64,000 nt of DNA from Mycolicibacterium sphagni (GTDB lineage Bacteria; Actinomycetota; Actinomycetes; Mycobacteriales; Mycobacteriaceae). Of this stretch, positions 11,235 through 18,593 are shown piece after piece. The notes below the pieces were generated by a model that saw only the letters and a list, made by a program, of their open reading frames with translations, was not told the DNA's origin and searched no databases. The stretch is taken from positions 1 through 64,000 of the forward strand of contig NZ_NOZR01000027.1 of assembly GCF_002250655.1 (NCBI RefSeq). The letters run 5' to 3'. The translations under genes and the position numbers were made by a program. The stretch's first letter is position 1. Each line of letters begins with the position of its first letter.

Positions 11235-11265
11235 AACCTACGGGTACGTAGGTTACGGTAGCGTA
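11235..11265 (+). promoter_or_regulatory. second tandem operator-like palindrome pair, upstream of desA3
   Basis: AACCTACGGGTACGTAGGTT (11235-11254, 8 of 10 arm positions matching) overlaps TACGGTAGCGTA (11254-11265, one mismatch from a perfect palindrome). The centres are 15 bp apart, exactly as before the reductase gene. Position 25 bp before the ATG suggests control of desA3 by the same regulator and possibly an internal promoter in the operon. Confidence 0.6.
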
Positions 11266-11289
11266 GGCACAAGAAGGGAGGCCTGACTT

Positions 11290-12525
11290 ATGGCAATTAC
11301 CGATGTTGACGCGTTTACGCATCTGACCGACGCGGACATTGACAGCCTTGCGGTCGAGCTCGACTCGATCCGCCAGGACATCGAAGATTCCCTGGGTGCG
11401 CGGGACGCGCGCTATATCCGCCGCACTATCGCTGCCCAGCGCGGGCTCGAGGTGGCCGGGCGGCTGATGCTGACTGCCAGCTCGAAGCGATCGGCCTGGT
11501 GGGCCGGCACGGTGACGCTGGGGGTGGCCAAGATCATCGAGAACATGGAGATCGGCCACAACGTCATGCACGGCCAGTGGGACTGGATGAACGATCCCGA
11601 GATTCACTCCTCGTCGTGGGAGTGGGATATGGGCGGGGCGTCCAAACACTGGCGGTTCACCCACAACTTCATGCACCACAAGTACACGAACATCCTCGGT
11701 ATGGACGACGACGTCGGCTACGGCGTCATCCGGGTCACTCGCGATACGAGGTGGAAGCCGTTCAACCTGTACGGCAATCTGCTGTTCAATACGCTTCTGG
11801 CAATCGGCTTCGAGTGGGGCGTCGGGCTGCAGCACCTGGAGCTCGGCAAGATCTTCAAGGGCCGTGACGATCGCAAGGCCACCCTCATCCGGGTGCGCGA
11901 GTTCGGCGCGAAGGCCGGCCGGCAGCTGTTGAAGGATTACGTGGCTTATCCGGCGATCACGTCGCTGTCTCCGGGTGCCACCTATCGCTCGACGGCCACT
12001 GCCAACGCCATTGCCAACGTGATCCGCAATGTGTGGGCCAACGCGGTGATCTTCTGCGGCCACTTCCCTGATGGCGCAGAGAAATTCACCAAGACAGACA
12101 TGGTCGGTGAAAGCAAGGGTCAGTGGTATCTGCGCCAGATGCTGGGCAGCGCCAATATCGACGGCAGTCGGGCCATGGACTTCATGACCGGCAATCTGTC
12201 CTACCAGATCGAGCACCACCTCTATCCCGATCTGCCGAGTAATCGGCTGGCCGAGATATCGGTGCGGGTGCGCCAGGTCTGCGACAAGTACGATCTGCCG
12301 TACACCAGCGGGCCGTTCCTGGTGCAGTACGCCAAGACGTGGCGCACGATCGCGAAACTGTCGTTGCCGGACAAGTACCTGCGCGACACCGCCGACGACG
12401 CACCCGAGACCCGCAGCGAGCGGATGTTCGCCGAACTCGGTGACCAACCGCGCCGGGGGCTGAAGTCCTCCATTGCGGCCGTGCGTGCCAAGCGTCGTGA
12501 GAAGCGTCGCGCCAAGGCTGCCTAG
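11290..12525 (+). CDS. desA3: membrane fatty-acid (stearoyl-CoA) delta-9 desaturase DesA3
   Basis: A 411-residue membrane di-iron desaturase that introduces the delta-9 double bond in stearoyl-CoA to give oleate. The three histidine boxes are visible: HNVMH (H90, H94), HNFMHH (H125, H129, H130) and QIEHH (H309, H310). The second box matches HxxxHH and the third QxxHH. Hydrophobic segments around residues 70-90 and 160-185 fit membrane insertion. The C-terminal tail is strongly basic (KRREKRRAKAA). The gene follows its reductase by 70 bases containing the repeated operator and is followed by a strong terminator hairpin. It corresponds to Rv3229c. Confidence 0.95.
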   Translation: MAITDVDAFTHLTDADIDSLAVELDSIRQDIEDSLGARDARYIRRTIAAQRGLEVAGRLMLTASSKRSAWWAGTVTLGVAKIIENMEIGHNVMHGQWDWMNDPEIHSSSWEWDMGGASKHWRFTHNFMHHKYTNILGMDDDVGYGVIRVTRDTRWKPFNLYGNLLFNTLLAIGFEWGVGLQHLELGKIFKGRDDRKATLIRVREFGAKAGRQLLKDYVAYPAITSLSPGATYRSTATANAIANVIRNVWANAVIFCGHFPDGAEKFTKTDMVGESKGQWYLRQMLGSANIDGSRAMDFMTGNLSYQIEHHLYPDLPSNRLAEISVRVRQVCDKYDLPYTSGPFLVQYAKTWRTIAKLSLPDKYLRDTADDAPETRSERMFAELGDQPRRGLKSSIAAVRAKRREKRRAKAA

Positions 12526-12538
12526 GGTTTTCAACGAG

Positions 12539-12595
12539 ATCGACGCTGGCGAGGGAAAGTTCGAGTAACTCCCGCGCCGGCGTCGATTTCGTTTT
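12539..12595 (+). terminator. Rho-independent terminator after desA3
   Basis: ATCGACGCTGGC (12539-12550) pairs with GCCGGCGTCGAT (12576-12587), a 12-bp stem with one G-T wobble, followed by TTCGTTTTG. It lies 14 bases after the desA3 stop and separates the desaturase unit from the kinase/HAD pair. Confidence 0.65.
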
Positions 12596-12793
12596 GTGAT
12601 TCGCAATCGAATGCGTTCGGTGCGGCTTCACGAACGCTTCGGGTACCGGCCGACCTGGCTGTACCTGTCGAAGTTCGACGGCCGGGACTGATCCGCTCAG
12701 CAGGCCGATTCCGGGCGTCACCGCTATCGTGTGAACGATTGGTGACCGTTCGGCGAACACAGCCCTCGCCGCTGGCCATCGGGAGGCGCTGTT

Positions 12794-13795
12794 ATCGGAC
12801 ACTTCGTCGGCTACGTCCGTCGTGACGACCGGCTGCATGGTTTTCTCGGCGGCATCTGCCGAGACCATCTCGGCGTGCACACCTCGTCGCCGGCGTTTCG
12901 GGCATTCCGGTTGCACGGCAGCAACGAGGTGTATGCCTATGAGGAGAAGCGGACTCGGGCTCGGATCATCTGCAAGTTCTACGGGGCGCGGTACGGCTCC
13001 GATCGCGCCAGTGGCATGGCCTACCGCGAATTCGACAGCCTGCAGCGGCTGCGCGGCTACGACCTGATCGGGTCGCCGCACCACGTGATCCGTCCGCTGG
13101 GCGTGGACCCCGACATCAACGGCGTGATCGCACTCGAGTTCTACGCCGGTGAACAGTTCAGCCAGGCGATCACCCGCTGTATCCAGGGCAATGACAGCGC
13201 CCATCTGTTCTGGAGGCTCAAGGCGCTCGGCTATTTCCTTGCCACCCAACATAATCGGACCGCCAACGGCAAGACGGTGGACTTTGGTGACGACTGCCAC
13301 TATTTCGGCCAGCTCGTCGGCAAGCTGCACCGGATCCAGCGAATCGGCCAGTGGGACGTCGACGAACTGCTGTGGCTTCAGGCTCTGTGGCAGGAACGTC
13401 CGGCGATGTGGCAGGACCGGGAGGTCTGGCTGCACGGCGACGCGACGCCGGCCAACTTCCTGTTCGGCCACGGACTCGACGTGGCCGCGATCGATCTTGA
13501 GCGGATGCGGCGCGGCGACCGGATGTTCGACGTCGGCCGCGTTGCCGGCGAACTCCAGCACGCATTCATGCTCGGTACCGGATCGAGCAAACGGGCCGAG
13601 CCCTTCCTCGGCCACTTCCTGTGGGAGTACAGCTGCCACTTCCCGGATCGGCGGCAGGCATTCGAGTCGATCACCACCCGGCTGCCGTACTACATGGCTC
13701 TGAACCTGCTCAGAATCGCCCGCAACGACTACATTTCACAGGAATACGGCTCGAGGCTCGTCCGCAAGGCCAAGTTGCTGTTGCAGGCCTCGTAG
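12794..13795 (+). CDS. aminoglycoside phosphotransferase-like kinase of unknown substrate (possible non-canonical start)
   Basis: A protein-kinase-fold small-molecule phosphotransferase. The catalytic loop HGDATPANFLF and metal-binding segment AIDLERMRRGDRMFDVGRVAGEL are of the APH/choline-kinase type. The first normal start codon in frame is GTG at 12875 (306 residues). The frame, however, reads plausibly as protein for at least 27 codons before it (GHFVGYVRRDDRLHGFLGG), and GGGAGG (12781-12786) is well spaced before an ATC at 12794. I therefore give 12794 as a tentative start; translation could instead begin at CTG 12833 or GTG 12875. A HAD-family gene follows 36 bases downstream. The substrate is unknown, and resistance should not be assumed. 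Confidence 0.7.
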   Translation: MGHFVGYVRRDDRLHGFLGGICRDHLGVHTSSPAFRAFRLHGSNEVYAYEEKRTRARIICKFYGARYGSDRASGMAYREFDSLQRLRGYDLIGSPHHVIRPLGVDPDINGVIALEFYAGEQFSQAITRCIQGNDSAHLFWRLKALGYFLATQHNRTANGKTVDFGDDCHYFGQLVGKLHRIQRIGQWDVDELLWLQALWQERPAMWQDREVWLHGDATPANFLFGHGLDVAAIDLERMRRGDRMFDVGRVAGELQHAFMLGTGSSKRAEPFLGHFLWEYSCHFPDRRQAFESITTRLPYYMALNLLRIARNDYISQEYGSRLVRKAKLLLQAS

Positions 13796-13831
13796 CTCCG
13801 TCCGCTCGACGTTAGGAAGCCGCGTATCGCC

Positions 13832-14563
13832 ATGGAAGTCGCCGCCATCGCTTTCGACGTGAATGGCACGTTGACTCACATCCGCACCGACGACGACCGC
13901 GAGGAAGCGTTCCGCGCGGTGGGCCACTTCCTGACCTACCAGGGAATCGACCTGCGCCGAAACCACATTCGCGAGCTTTATTTCCAGCGCCTGAAAGCCC
14001 AACAACGCCAGAGTCAGGAGGCGTACCCCGAGTTCGACGGACCCGGGATCTGGAAGTCGATCATCGACGAATTCGCCAGCGACTACACCAGAGCCCTGCC
14101 CCCGCAGCGGCTGGCGGAACTGCCGCTGACGCTGGCCGAGATCTACCGCGGGGTCACTCGGCGCAAGCTGAAGCTCTACCCCCACGTTCGGTCAACGCTT
14201 CGGGTGCTGCGTGAGCACTTCCCGCTGGCGATCGTCAGTGACGGCCAGAGCAGTTACGCCCGTGGGGAATTGCACAAGGTCGGATTGACCGACTTCTTCA
14301 ATCCGATCGTGGTCTCCGGCGACCACGGATTCCGCAAGCCCGATGCGCGGCTGTTTCGCTTCGCTCTCGACGGGATGGGTGTGCCAGCAGACAAAGCGGT
14401 GTACGTCGGCAACGACATGCATCGCGACATCTTCGGCGCCCGCGAGGCCGGCATGCGGACCGTGATGTACGACTCCGACCAGGGCACCAAGCACCACGAT
14501 GGTTGCGAGCCGAACTTCCGGATCGCCGACTTCCGCGACCTGCTCGCGATCGTCGGGCTGTGA
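13832..14563 (+). CDS. HAD-superfamily hydrolase-like protein with altered motif I
   Basis: A 243-residue HAD protein with a C1-type helical cap (about residues 18-95). Motif I reads FDVNGTLT, so nucleophile Asp9 is present but the usual second Asp, the general acid/base of phosphatases, is Asn11. Motif II is the Ser in IVSDGQ, motif III the Lys in FRKPDARLF, and motif IV is YVGNDMHRDIFGAREAGM. The Asp-to-Asn change is unusual for a phosphatase and may mean altered chemistry or a binding role. It follows the kinase-like gene by 36 bases, so the two are probably translated from one message. Start ATG is clear. Function is not assigned. Confidence 0.85.
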   Translation: MEVAAIAFDVNGTLTHIRTDDDREEAFRAVGHFLTYQGIDLRRNHIRELYFQRLKAQQRQSQEAYPEFDGPGIWKSIIDEFASDYTRALPPQRLAELPLTLAEIYRGVTRRKLKLYPHVRSTLRVLREHFPLAIVSDGQSSYARGELHKVGLTDFFNPIVVSGDHGFRKPDARLFRFALDGMGVPADKAVYVGNDMHRDIFGAREAGMRTVMYDSDQGTKHHDGCEPNFRIADFRDLLAIVGL

Positions 14564-14564
14564 G

Positions 14565-15413
14565 CTACTTCGGGATGTAGTCGAAGGTGTCGGGGTTGGG
14601 GCCCCGGCGGCCGGCCTCGCCTTTGTCGAGTGCGGTGATGGCGTCGATGTCGTCGTCGCTCAGCTCGAAGTCGAAGATCTCGATGTTCTCCTTGATCCGC
14701 TCGGGGGTCACGGATTTCGGGAACACGATGTCGCCGCGCTCGACGTGCCAGCGCAGCACCACCTGGGCGGGACTCTTGCCGATCTTCTCCGCGATCGCGC
14801 CGATCACCGGGTCGCCGAGCACCGCGCCCTGGGCGATTGGTGACCACGCCTCGGTGAGAATGCTGTGGTCGGTGCCGTATTCGCGCAGCGCGTCATTGGC
14901 GAAATATGGGTGCACCTCGATCTGGTTGACAGCGGGCACCGTCTCGGCGTCGCGGGCGAGTTGTTCGAGGTGGTGGATCTGAAAGTTGGACACCCCGATG
15001 CTGCGGGCGCGCCCGTCGTTCTTGAACTCCTCCAACGTTTTCCACGTGGACACGAAGTCGCCGTCGTACAACGTCGGCAGCGGCCAGTGGATCAGGAACA
15101 GGTCGACGTAGTCGAAGCCCAGCGCGTCGATCGTCGCGTCGAATGCGCGCCGCGCGTCGTCGGGCTTGTGGAAACCATTGTTGAGCTTGCTGGTGATGTA
15201 CACCTCGCCCCGGTCGATGCCGAAGTCGCGGACACCCTCGCCCACACCCTTCTCGTTCTGGTACATCTCGGCGGTGTCGATGTGGCGATAGCCGAGTTCC
15301 AGCGCGGTGCGCACGGCGGCCGCGGTCTCGTTGGGATCGATCTGGAACACCCCGAACCCGAGCTGGGGGATGTGGGTGCCGTCGTTGAGTGTCAGGTTCG
15401 GAACGGTGCTCAT
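14565..15413 (-). CDS. aldo/keto reductase
   Basis: A 282-residue aldo/keto reductase of the AKR5-like group, an NADPH-dependent carbonyl reductase with a TIM-barrel fold. The catalytic tetrad is complete: D46, Y51 (HIDTAEMYQNE), K76 (ITSKLNN) and H109 (LFLIHWPLP). The family signatures GVSNF and the NADP-binding IVFPKSVTPERIKEN segment are present. The ATG at 15413 begins the family's usual N-terminus; an upstream in-frame ATG at 15446 is less likely. The stop lies two bases from the convergent HAD gene stop. It sits between the desA3 region and rsgA, which are closer neighbours in M. tuberculosis, so it is probably an insertion. The physiological substrate is unknown. Confidence 0.92.
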   Translation of the reverse strand: MSTVPNLTLNDGTHIPQLGFGVFQIDPNETAAAVRTALELGYRHIDTAEMYQNEKGVGEGVRDFGIDRGEVYITSKLNNGFHKPDDARRAFDATIDALGFDYVDLFLIHWPLPTLYDGDFVSTWKTLEEFKNDGRARSIGVSNFQIHHLEQLARDAETVPAVNQIEVHPYFANDALREYGTDHSILTEAWSPIAQGAVLGDPVIGAIAEKIGKSPAQVVLRWHVERGDIVFPKSVTPERIKENIEIFDFELSDDDIDAITALDKGEAGRRGPNPDTFDYIPK

Positions 15414-15453
15414 GTCTGCGGCGTGCCCTCTCGGTTGGTATTGCAAACAATTA

Positions 15454-16443
15454 TCAGTACGCGGAGCCTTCTGACAACGCCGACAGTAGCCGCCGGGCCG
15501 CGGCGACCCGCCGCGCGGGAGCGCCGGTCAGTGCGTCCAGCGCGCATTCCGGGTCGGCAGGAGGCCCCATGTGGCCGCATCCGCGCGGGCAGTCTTTGAT
15601 TGCGTCAGCCAGATCCGAAAACGCCCGCAGCACATCGTTGGGCTCGATGTGGGCCAGGCCGAACGATCTGATGCCGGGGGTGTCGATCACCCAGCCGCCG
15701 CCGGGCAGCGGCAAGGCCACCGACTGCGTCGACGTGTGCTTGCCCTTGCCGACCCCGGACACCTCACCGGTGGCCCGCTCTGCCTGCGGCACAAGACGAT
15801 TCACCAGCGTGGACTTCCCGACCCCGGAATGCCCGAGCAGCACGGTAACCTGCCCGGCCAACAACGCCTCTACCTCGTCGATCGGCTCACCGCGCCCTGC
15901 GGTGATCACGGTGAGTTCCAGATCGGCGAACTGCTCGGCGAACGGTGCAGCCGGCGCCAGGTCGGTTTTGGTCAAGCACAGAATCGGCCGGAGCCCGCCG
16001 GCGTACGCCGCGATCAGCGTCCGATCCACCAGTCCGGTGCGCGGCGGGGGATCGGCCAGGGCCACCACGACGAGCAATTGGTCAGCGTTGGCGACGACCA
16101 CACGTTCGGTGGGGTCGGTGTCATCGGCGGTGCGGCGCAGCACCGTTCGCCGGTCACTGCGGCGCACGATCCGGGCCAGACTGTCGGGCCGTCCGGTCAG
16201 GTCACCGACTACATCGACCTGGTCTCCGACGACGATCGGGGTGCGACCCAATTCGCGGGCACGCATCGCGGTGACGTGCCGATGCGGATCGCTGTCCAGA
16301 ACACAGCCCCACCGGCCGCGGTCGACGGTAACCACCATGGCCGACTCGGCGTCGGCGTGTTCGGGGCGGGTCTTGGTGCGGGGCCGCGAGCCACGGCCCG
16401 ACCTGATCTTGACGTCGGACTCGTCGTACTCGCGTGGACTCAA
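15454..16443 (-). CDS. rsgA: ribosome small subunit-dependent GTPase RsgA
   Basis: A 329-residue circularly permuted GTPase that acts in late 30S maturation. The G motifs appear in permuted order: G4 as LTKTD, then G1 as GHSGVGKS, then G3 as DTPGIR. An OB-like N-terminal domain precedes them and a C-terminal zinc knuckle (DCPRGCGHMGPPADPEC) follows, all standard for RsgA/YjeQ. A TTG at 16443 is proposed as start because it overlaps the aroA stop by four bases (TTGA) and gives the N-terminus MSPREYDESDV; the longer frame runs antisense-free into aroA and is unlikely. It corresponds to Rv3228, cotranscribed with aroA. Confidence 0.92.
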   Translation of the reverse strand: MSPREYDESDVKIRSGRGSRPRTKTRPEHADAESAMVVTVDRGRWGCVLDSDPHRHVTAMRARELGRTPIVVGDQVDVVGDLTGRPDSLARIVRRSDRRTVLRRTADDTDPTERVVVANADQLLVVVALADPPPRTGLVDRTLIAAYAGGLRPILCLTKTDLAPAAPFAEQFADLELTVITAGRGEPIDEVEALLAGQVTVLLGHSGVGKSTLVNRLVPQAERATGEVSGVGKGKHTSTQSVALPLPGGGWVIDTPGIRSFGLAHIEPNDVLRAFSDLADAIKDCPRGCGHMGPPADPECALDALTGAPARRVAAARRLLSALSEGSAY

Positions 16444-17729
16444 GCGCCGCCCACCACCATCTCGGTCCACAGCTGCGGGAATTCGGGCAGTGTCTTTGCG
16501 GTGGTTGCGATGTCCTCGACCATGACATCGGGTACCCGTAGCCCGATGATGGCCCCGGCCATCGCCATTCGGTGATCGGCGTAGGAATGCCAGGTACCGG
16601 CGTGCAGGGGAGCGGCGGTGATCACCAGGCCGTCGTTGGTCTCGACGCAATCGCCGCCGAGGCCGCTGATCTCGGCGCGCAGCGCCGCCAGCCGGTCGGT
16701 CTCGTGGCCACGCAGATGCGCGATCCCCGTCAGGCGTGACACCGAACCCGGTGCGGCCAGCGCGGCCAGCGCCGCGACCGCCGGCGCCAGCTCGCCGACG
16801 TCATGCAGGTCCACGTCAAAGCCGTCGTAGGACTGCGGGCCGCGCACCTGAAGGGCCGAATCTGATTGGTGCACAGTAGATCCGAGCAACTTCAGGATGC
16901 CAAGAATGGTGTCAGCGGGTTGCACGCTGGCCGCCGGCCAGCCGGTGATGCCCACCGCGCCGCCGCTCACCACCGCCGCGGCCAGAAACGGCACCGAATT
17001 GGACAGGTCCGGCTCGACATCCCAGTGTCGCGCCACGATCGGGGCCGGCGTCACCCGCCACTTGTTCGCCACGGCGTCGTCGACGTCGACACCGGCCTCG
17101 CGCAGCATGGTTACCGTCATCGTGATGTGCGGTGCCGAAGGCACCGACGTGCCGGTGTGCACGACGGTCAAGCCCTGGCTGAAAGCCGCGCCGGACAGCA
17201 GCAGGCCCGAGACGAACTGCGACGAACCCGAGGCGTCGATGTGGACGGTGCCGCCCTCGACCGACCCACGGCCGCGCACCAGGAACGGCAGTCCCGTGCC
17301 GTCGATCTCGACACCCAACCCCCGCAGTGCGTCGAGAAGGGGAGCGATCGGCCGCGTGCGGGCTTGCTCGTCGCCGTCGAACTCGACGACCGAGGTACTC
17401 AGCGCCGCTAACGGCGGGACGAACCGCAGCACCGTGCCCGCCAGGCCACAGTCCACGCGGGCCTGCGGGCCGGGGGCCAATCCACCGCCGACCACCAACT
17501 CCGCGTCCGCGCCGGTGACCTCGATACCGAGGGTTTGCAAGGCGCCGATCATCAAGTTGGTGTCACGGCTGCGCAGGGCGCCGCTGATCGAGGAGGTGCC
17601 CTGACCCTGGGCGGCGGCCAGCGCCGCGAGCACCAGGGTGCGATTGGTCTGCGATTTCGAGCCGGGGACCGTCACCGTGGCGTCAACGGCCGTCGCCGCC
17701 ACTGGTGCCGCCCACAACTCGGTGCTCAC
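16440..17729 (-). CDS. aroA: 3-phosphoshikimate 1-carboxyvinyltransferase (EPSP synthase)
   Basis: A 429-residue EPSP synthase, the sixth step of the shikimate pathway (shikimate-3-phosphate plus PEP). Signatures are PGSKSQTNRTLVLAALA near residue 22, GLAGTVLRFVPPLAAL near 97, and the C-terminal KTLPEFPQLW. The Lys and Arg residues that bind shikimate-3-phosphate are in place in the first motif. The GTG at 17729 matches the family N-terminus (MSTELWAAP) and has AGGA upstream; the very long upstream open frame is antisense to the SRAP and dehydrogenase genes and is rejected. It is divergent from the SRAP gene, 45 bases away, and its stop overlaps rsgA. Corresponds to Rv3227. Confidence 0.96.
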   Translation of the reverse strand: MSTELWAAPVAATAVDATVTVPGSKSQTNRTLVLAALAAAQGQGTSSISGALRSRDTNLMIGALQTLGIEVTGADAELVVGGGLAPGPQARVDCGLAGTVLRFVPPLAALSTSVVEFDGDEQARTRPIAPLLDALRGLGVEIDGTGLPFLVRGRGSVEGGTVHIDASGSSQFVSGLLLSGAAFSQGLTVVHTGTSVPSAPHITMTVTMLREAGVDVDDAVANKWRVTPAPIVARHWDVEPDLSNSVPFLAAAVVSGGAVGITGWPAASVQPADTILGILKLLGSTVHQSDSALQVRGPQSYDGFDVDLHDVGELAPAVAALAALAAPGSVSRLTGIAHLRGHETDRLAALRAEISGLGGDCVETNDGLVITAAPLHAGTWHSYADHRMAMAGAIIGLRVPDVMVEDIATTAKTLPEFPQLWTEMVVGGA

Positions 17730-17774
17730 GGCTATACATCCTGCCTTGTCGTCCATGTGCGCCACCATGGAGTC

Positions 17775-18539
17775 ATGTGTGGACGATTCGCGGTGACCAC
17801 CGACCCGGCCCTGCTCGCCGAAAAGATCCAGGCCATCGACGAGGCTACCGAGGGGGCCAAGGAAACCCGCGGGCCCAACTACAACGTCGCCCCGACGGCC
17901 ACTGTCGCCACGGTGGTCAGTCGTCACACCGATCCCGATGACACCCCGACCAGGAGGGTGCGGTTGATGCGCTGGGGTCTGGTGCCGCCGTGGGTGAAGG
18001 CGACCGCCGACGGCACCCCGGAGAACAAGGGCCCCATGCTGATCAACGCCCGCGCGGAAAAGGTTGCCAGCTCGCCGGCGTTCCGGGCGTCGGCGAAGAG
18101 CAAGCGCTGCCTGGTGCCGATGGACGGCTACTACGAGTGGAAACCGAACCCGGACACCCCGGCTGGCAAGAAGGCCCGCAAGACGCCGTTCTTCATGCAC
18201 CGTGAAGACGGCGAGCCGTTGTTCATGGCCGGCCTGTGGTCGGTCTGGAAAGCCAACGACGCGGCGACGCCGCTGCTGACCTGCACGATCATCACCACCG
18301 ACGCGGTCGGGCAGCTCGCCGAGATCCACGACCGGATGCCGCTTGTGGTCGAGCAGCGCGACTGGGACCGGTGGCTGGACCCCGACCAGCCCGCCGACGC
18401 CGACCTGCTCAGCGCGCCGCCGGACATCGCCGGCATCGACGTGCGAGAGGTCTCGACGCTGGTCAACAGCGTCCGCAACAACGGACCCGAGCTCATCGAG
18501 CCCGCCGGTCCGCACAACCAACCGGTTGGCCTGTTCTAG
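17775..18539 (+). CDS. SRAP-domain (HMCES/YedK) abasic-site DNA-protein crosslinking protein
   Basis: A 254-residue SRAP protein. It begins MCGRF, so after Met removal Cys2 is the N-terminal nucleophile that forms a stable thiazolidine with abasic sites in single-stranded DNA. Other family marks are NYNVAPTATV, MRWGLVPPW, INARAEKV, CLVPMDGYYEWK (with the catalytic Glu in YYEWK) and IHDRMPLVV with its conserved His. The ATG at 17775 is fixed by the need for Cys2. Counterpart by position is Rv3226c. It shields abasic sites during replication, and its divergent partner is aroA. A short Lys/Pro-rich insertion (KPNPDTPAGKKARKTP) is a normal variable loop. Confidence 0.93.
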   Translation: MCGRFAVTTDPALLAEKIQAIDEATEGAKETRGPNYNVAPTATVATVVSRHTDPDDTPTRRVRLMRWGLVPPWVKATADGTPENKGPMLINARAEKVASSPAFRASAKSKRCLVPMDGYYEWKPNPDTPAGKKARKTPFFMHREDGEPLFMAGLWSVWKANDAATPLLTCTIITTDAVGQLAEIHDRMPLVVEQRDWDRWLDPDQPADADLLSAPPDIAGIDVREVSTLVNSVRNNGPELIEPAGPHNQPVGLF

Positions 18540-18593
18540 CGGCGCGACGGCGGCTACGCTCAGGCGAGATCCGACCAGCAAGAGGAGCCGGCC

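Noticed and set aside
12794..13795. Aminoglycoside resistance kinase
   Set aside because: Only the fold is shared; the context (HAD partner, chromosomal core region) does not suggest drug modification.
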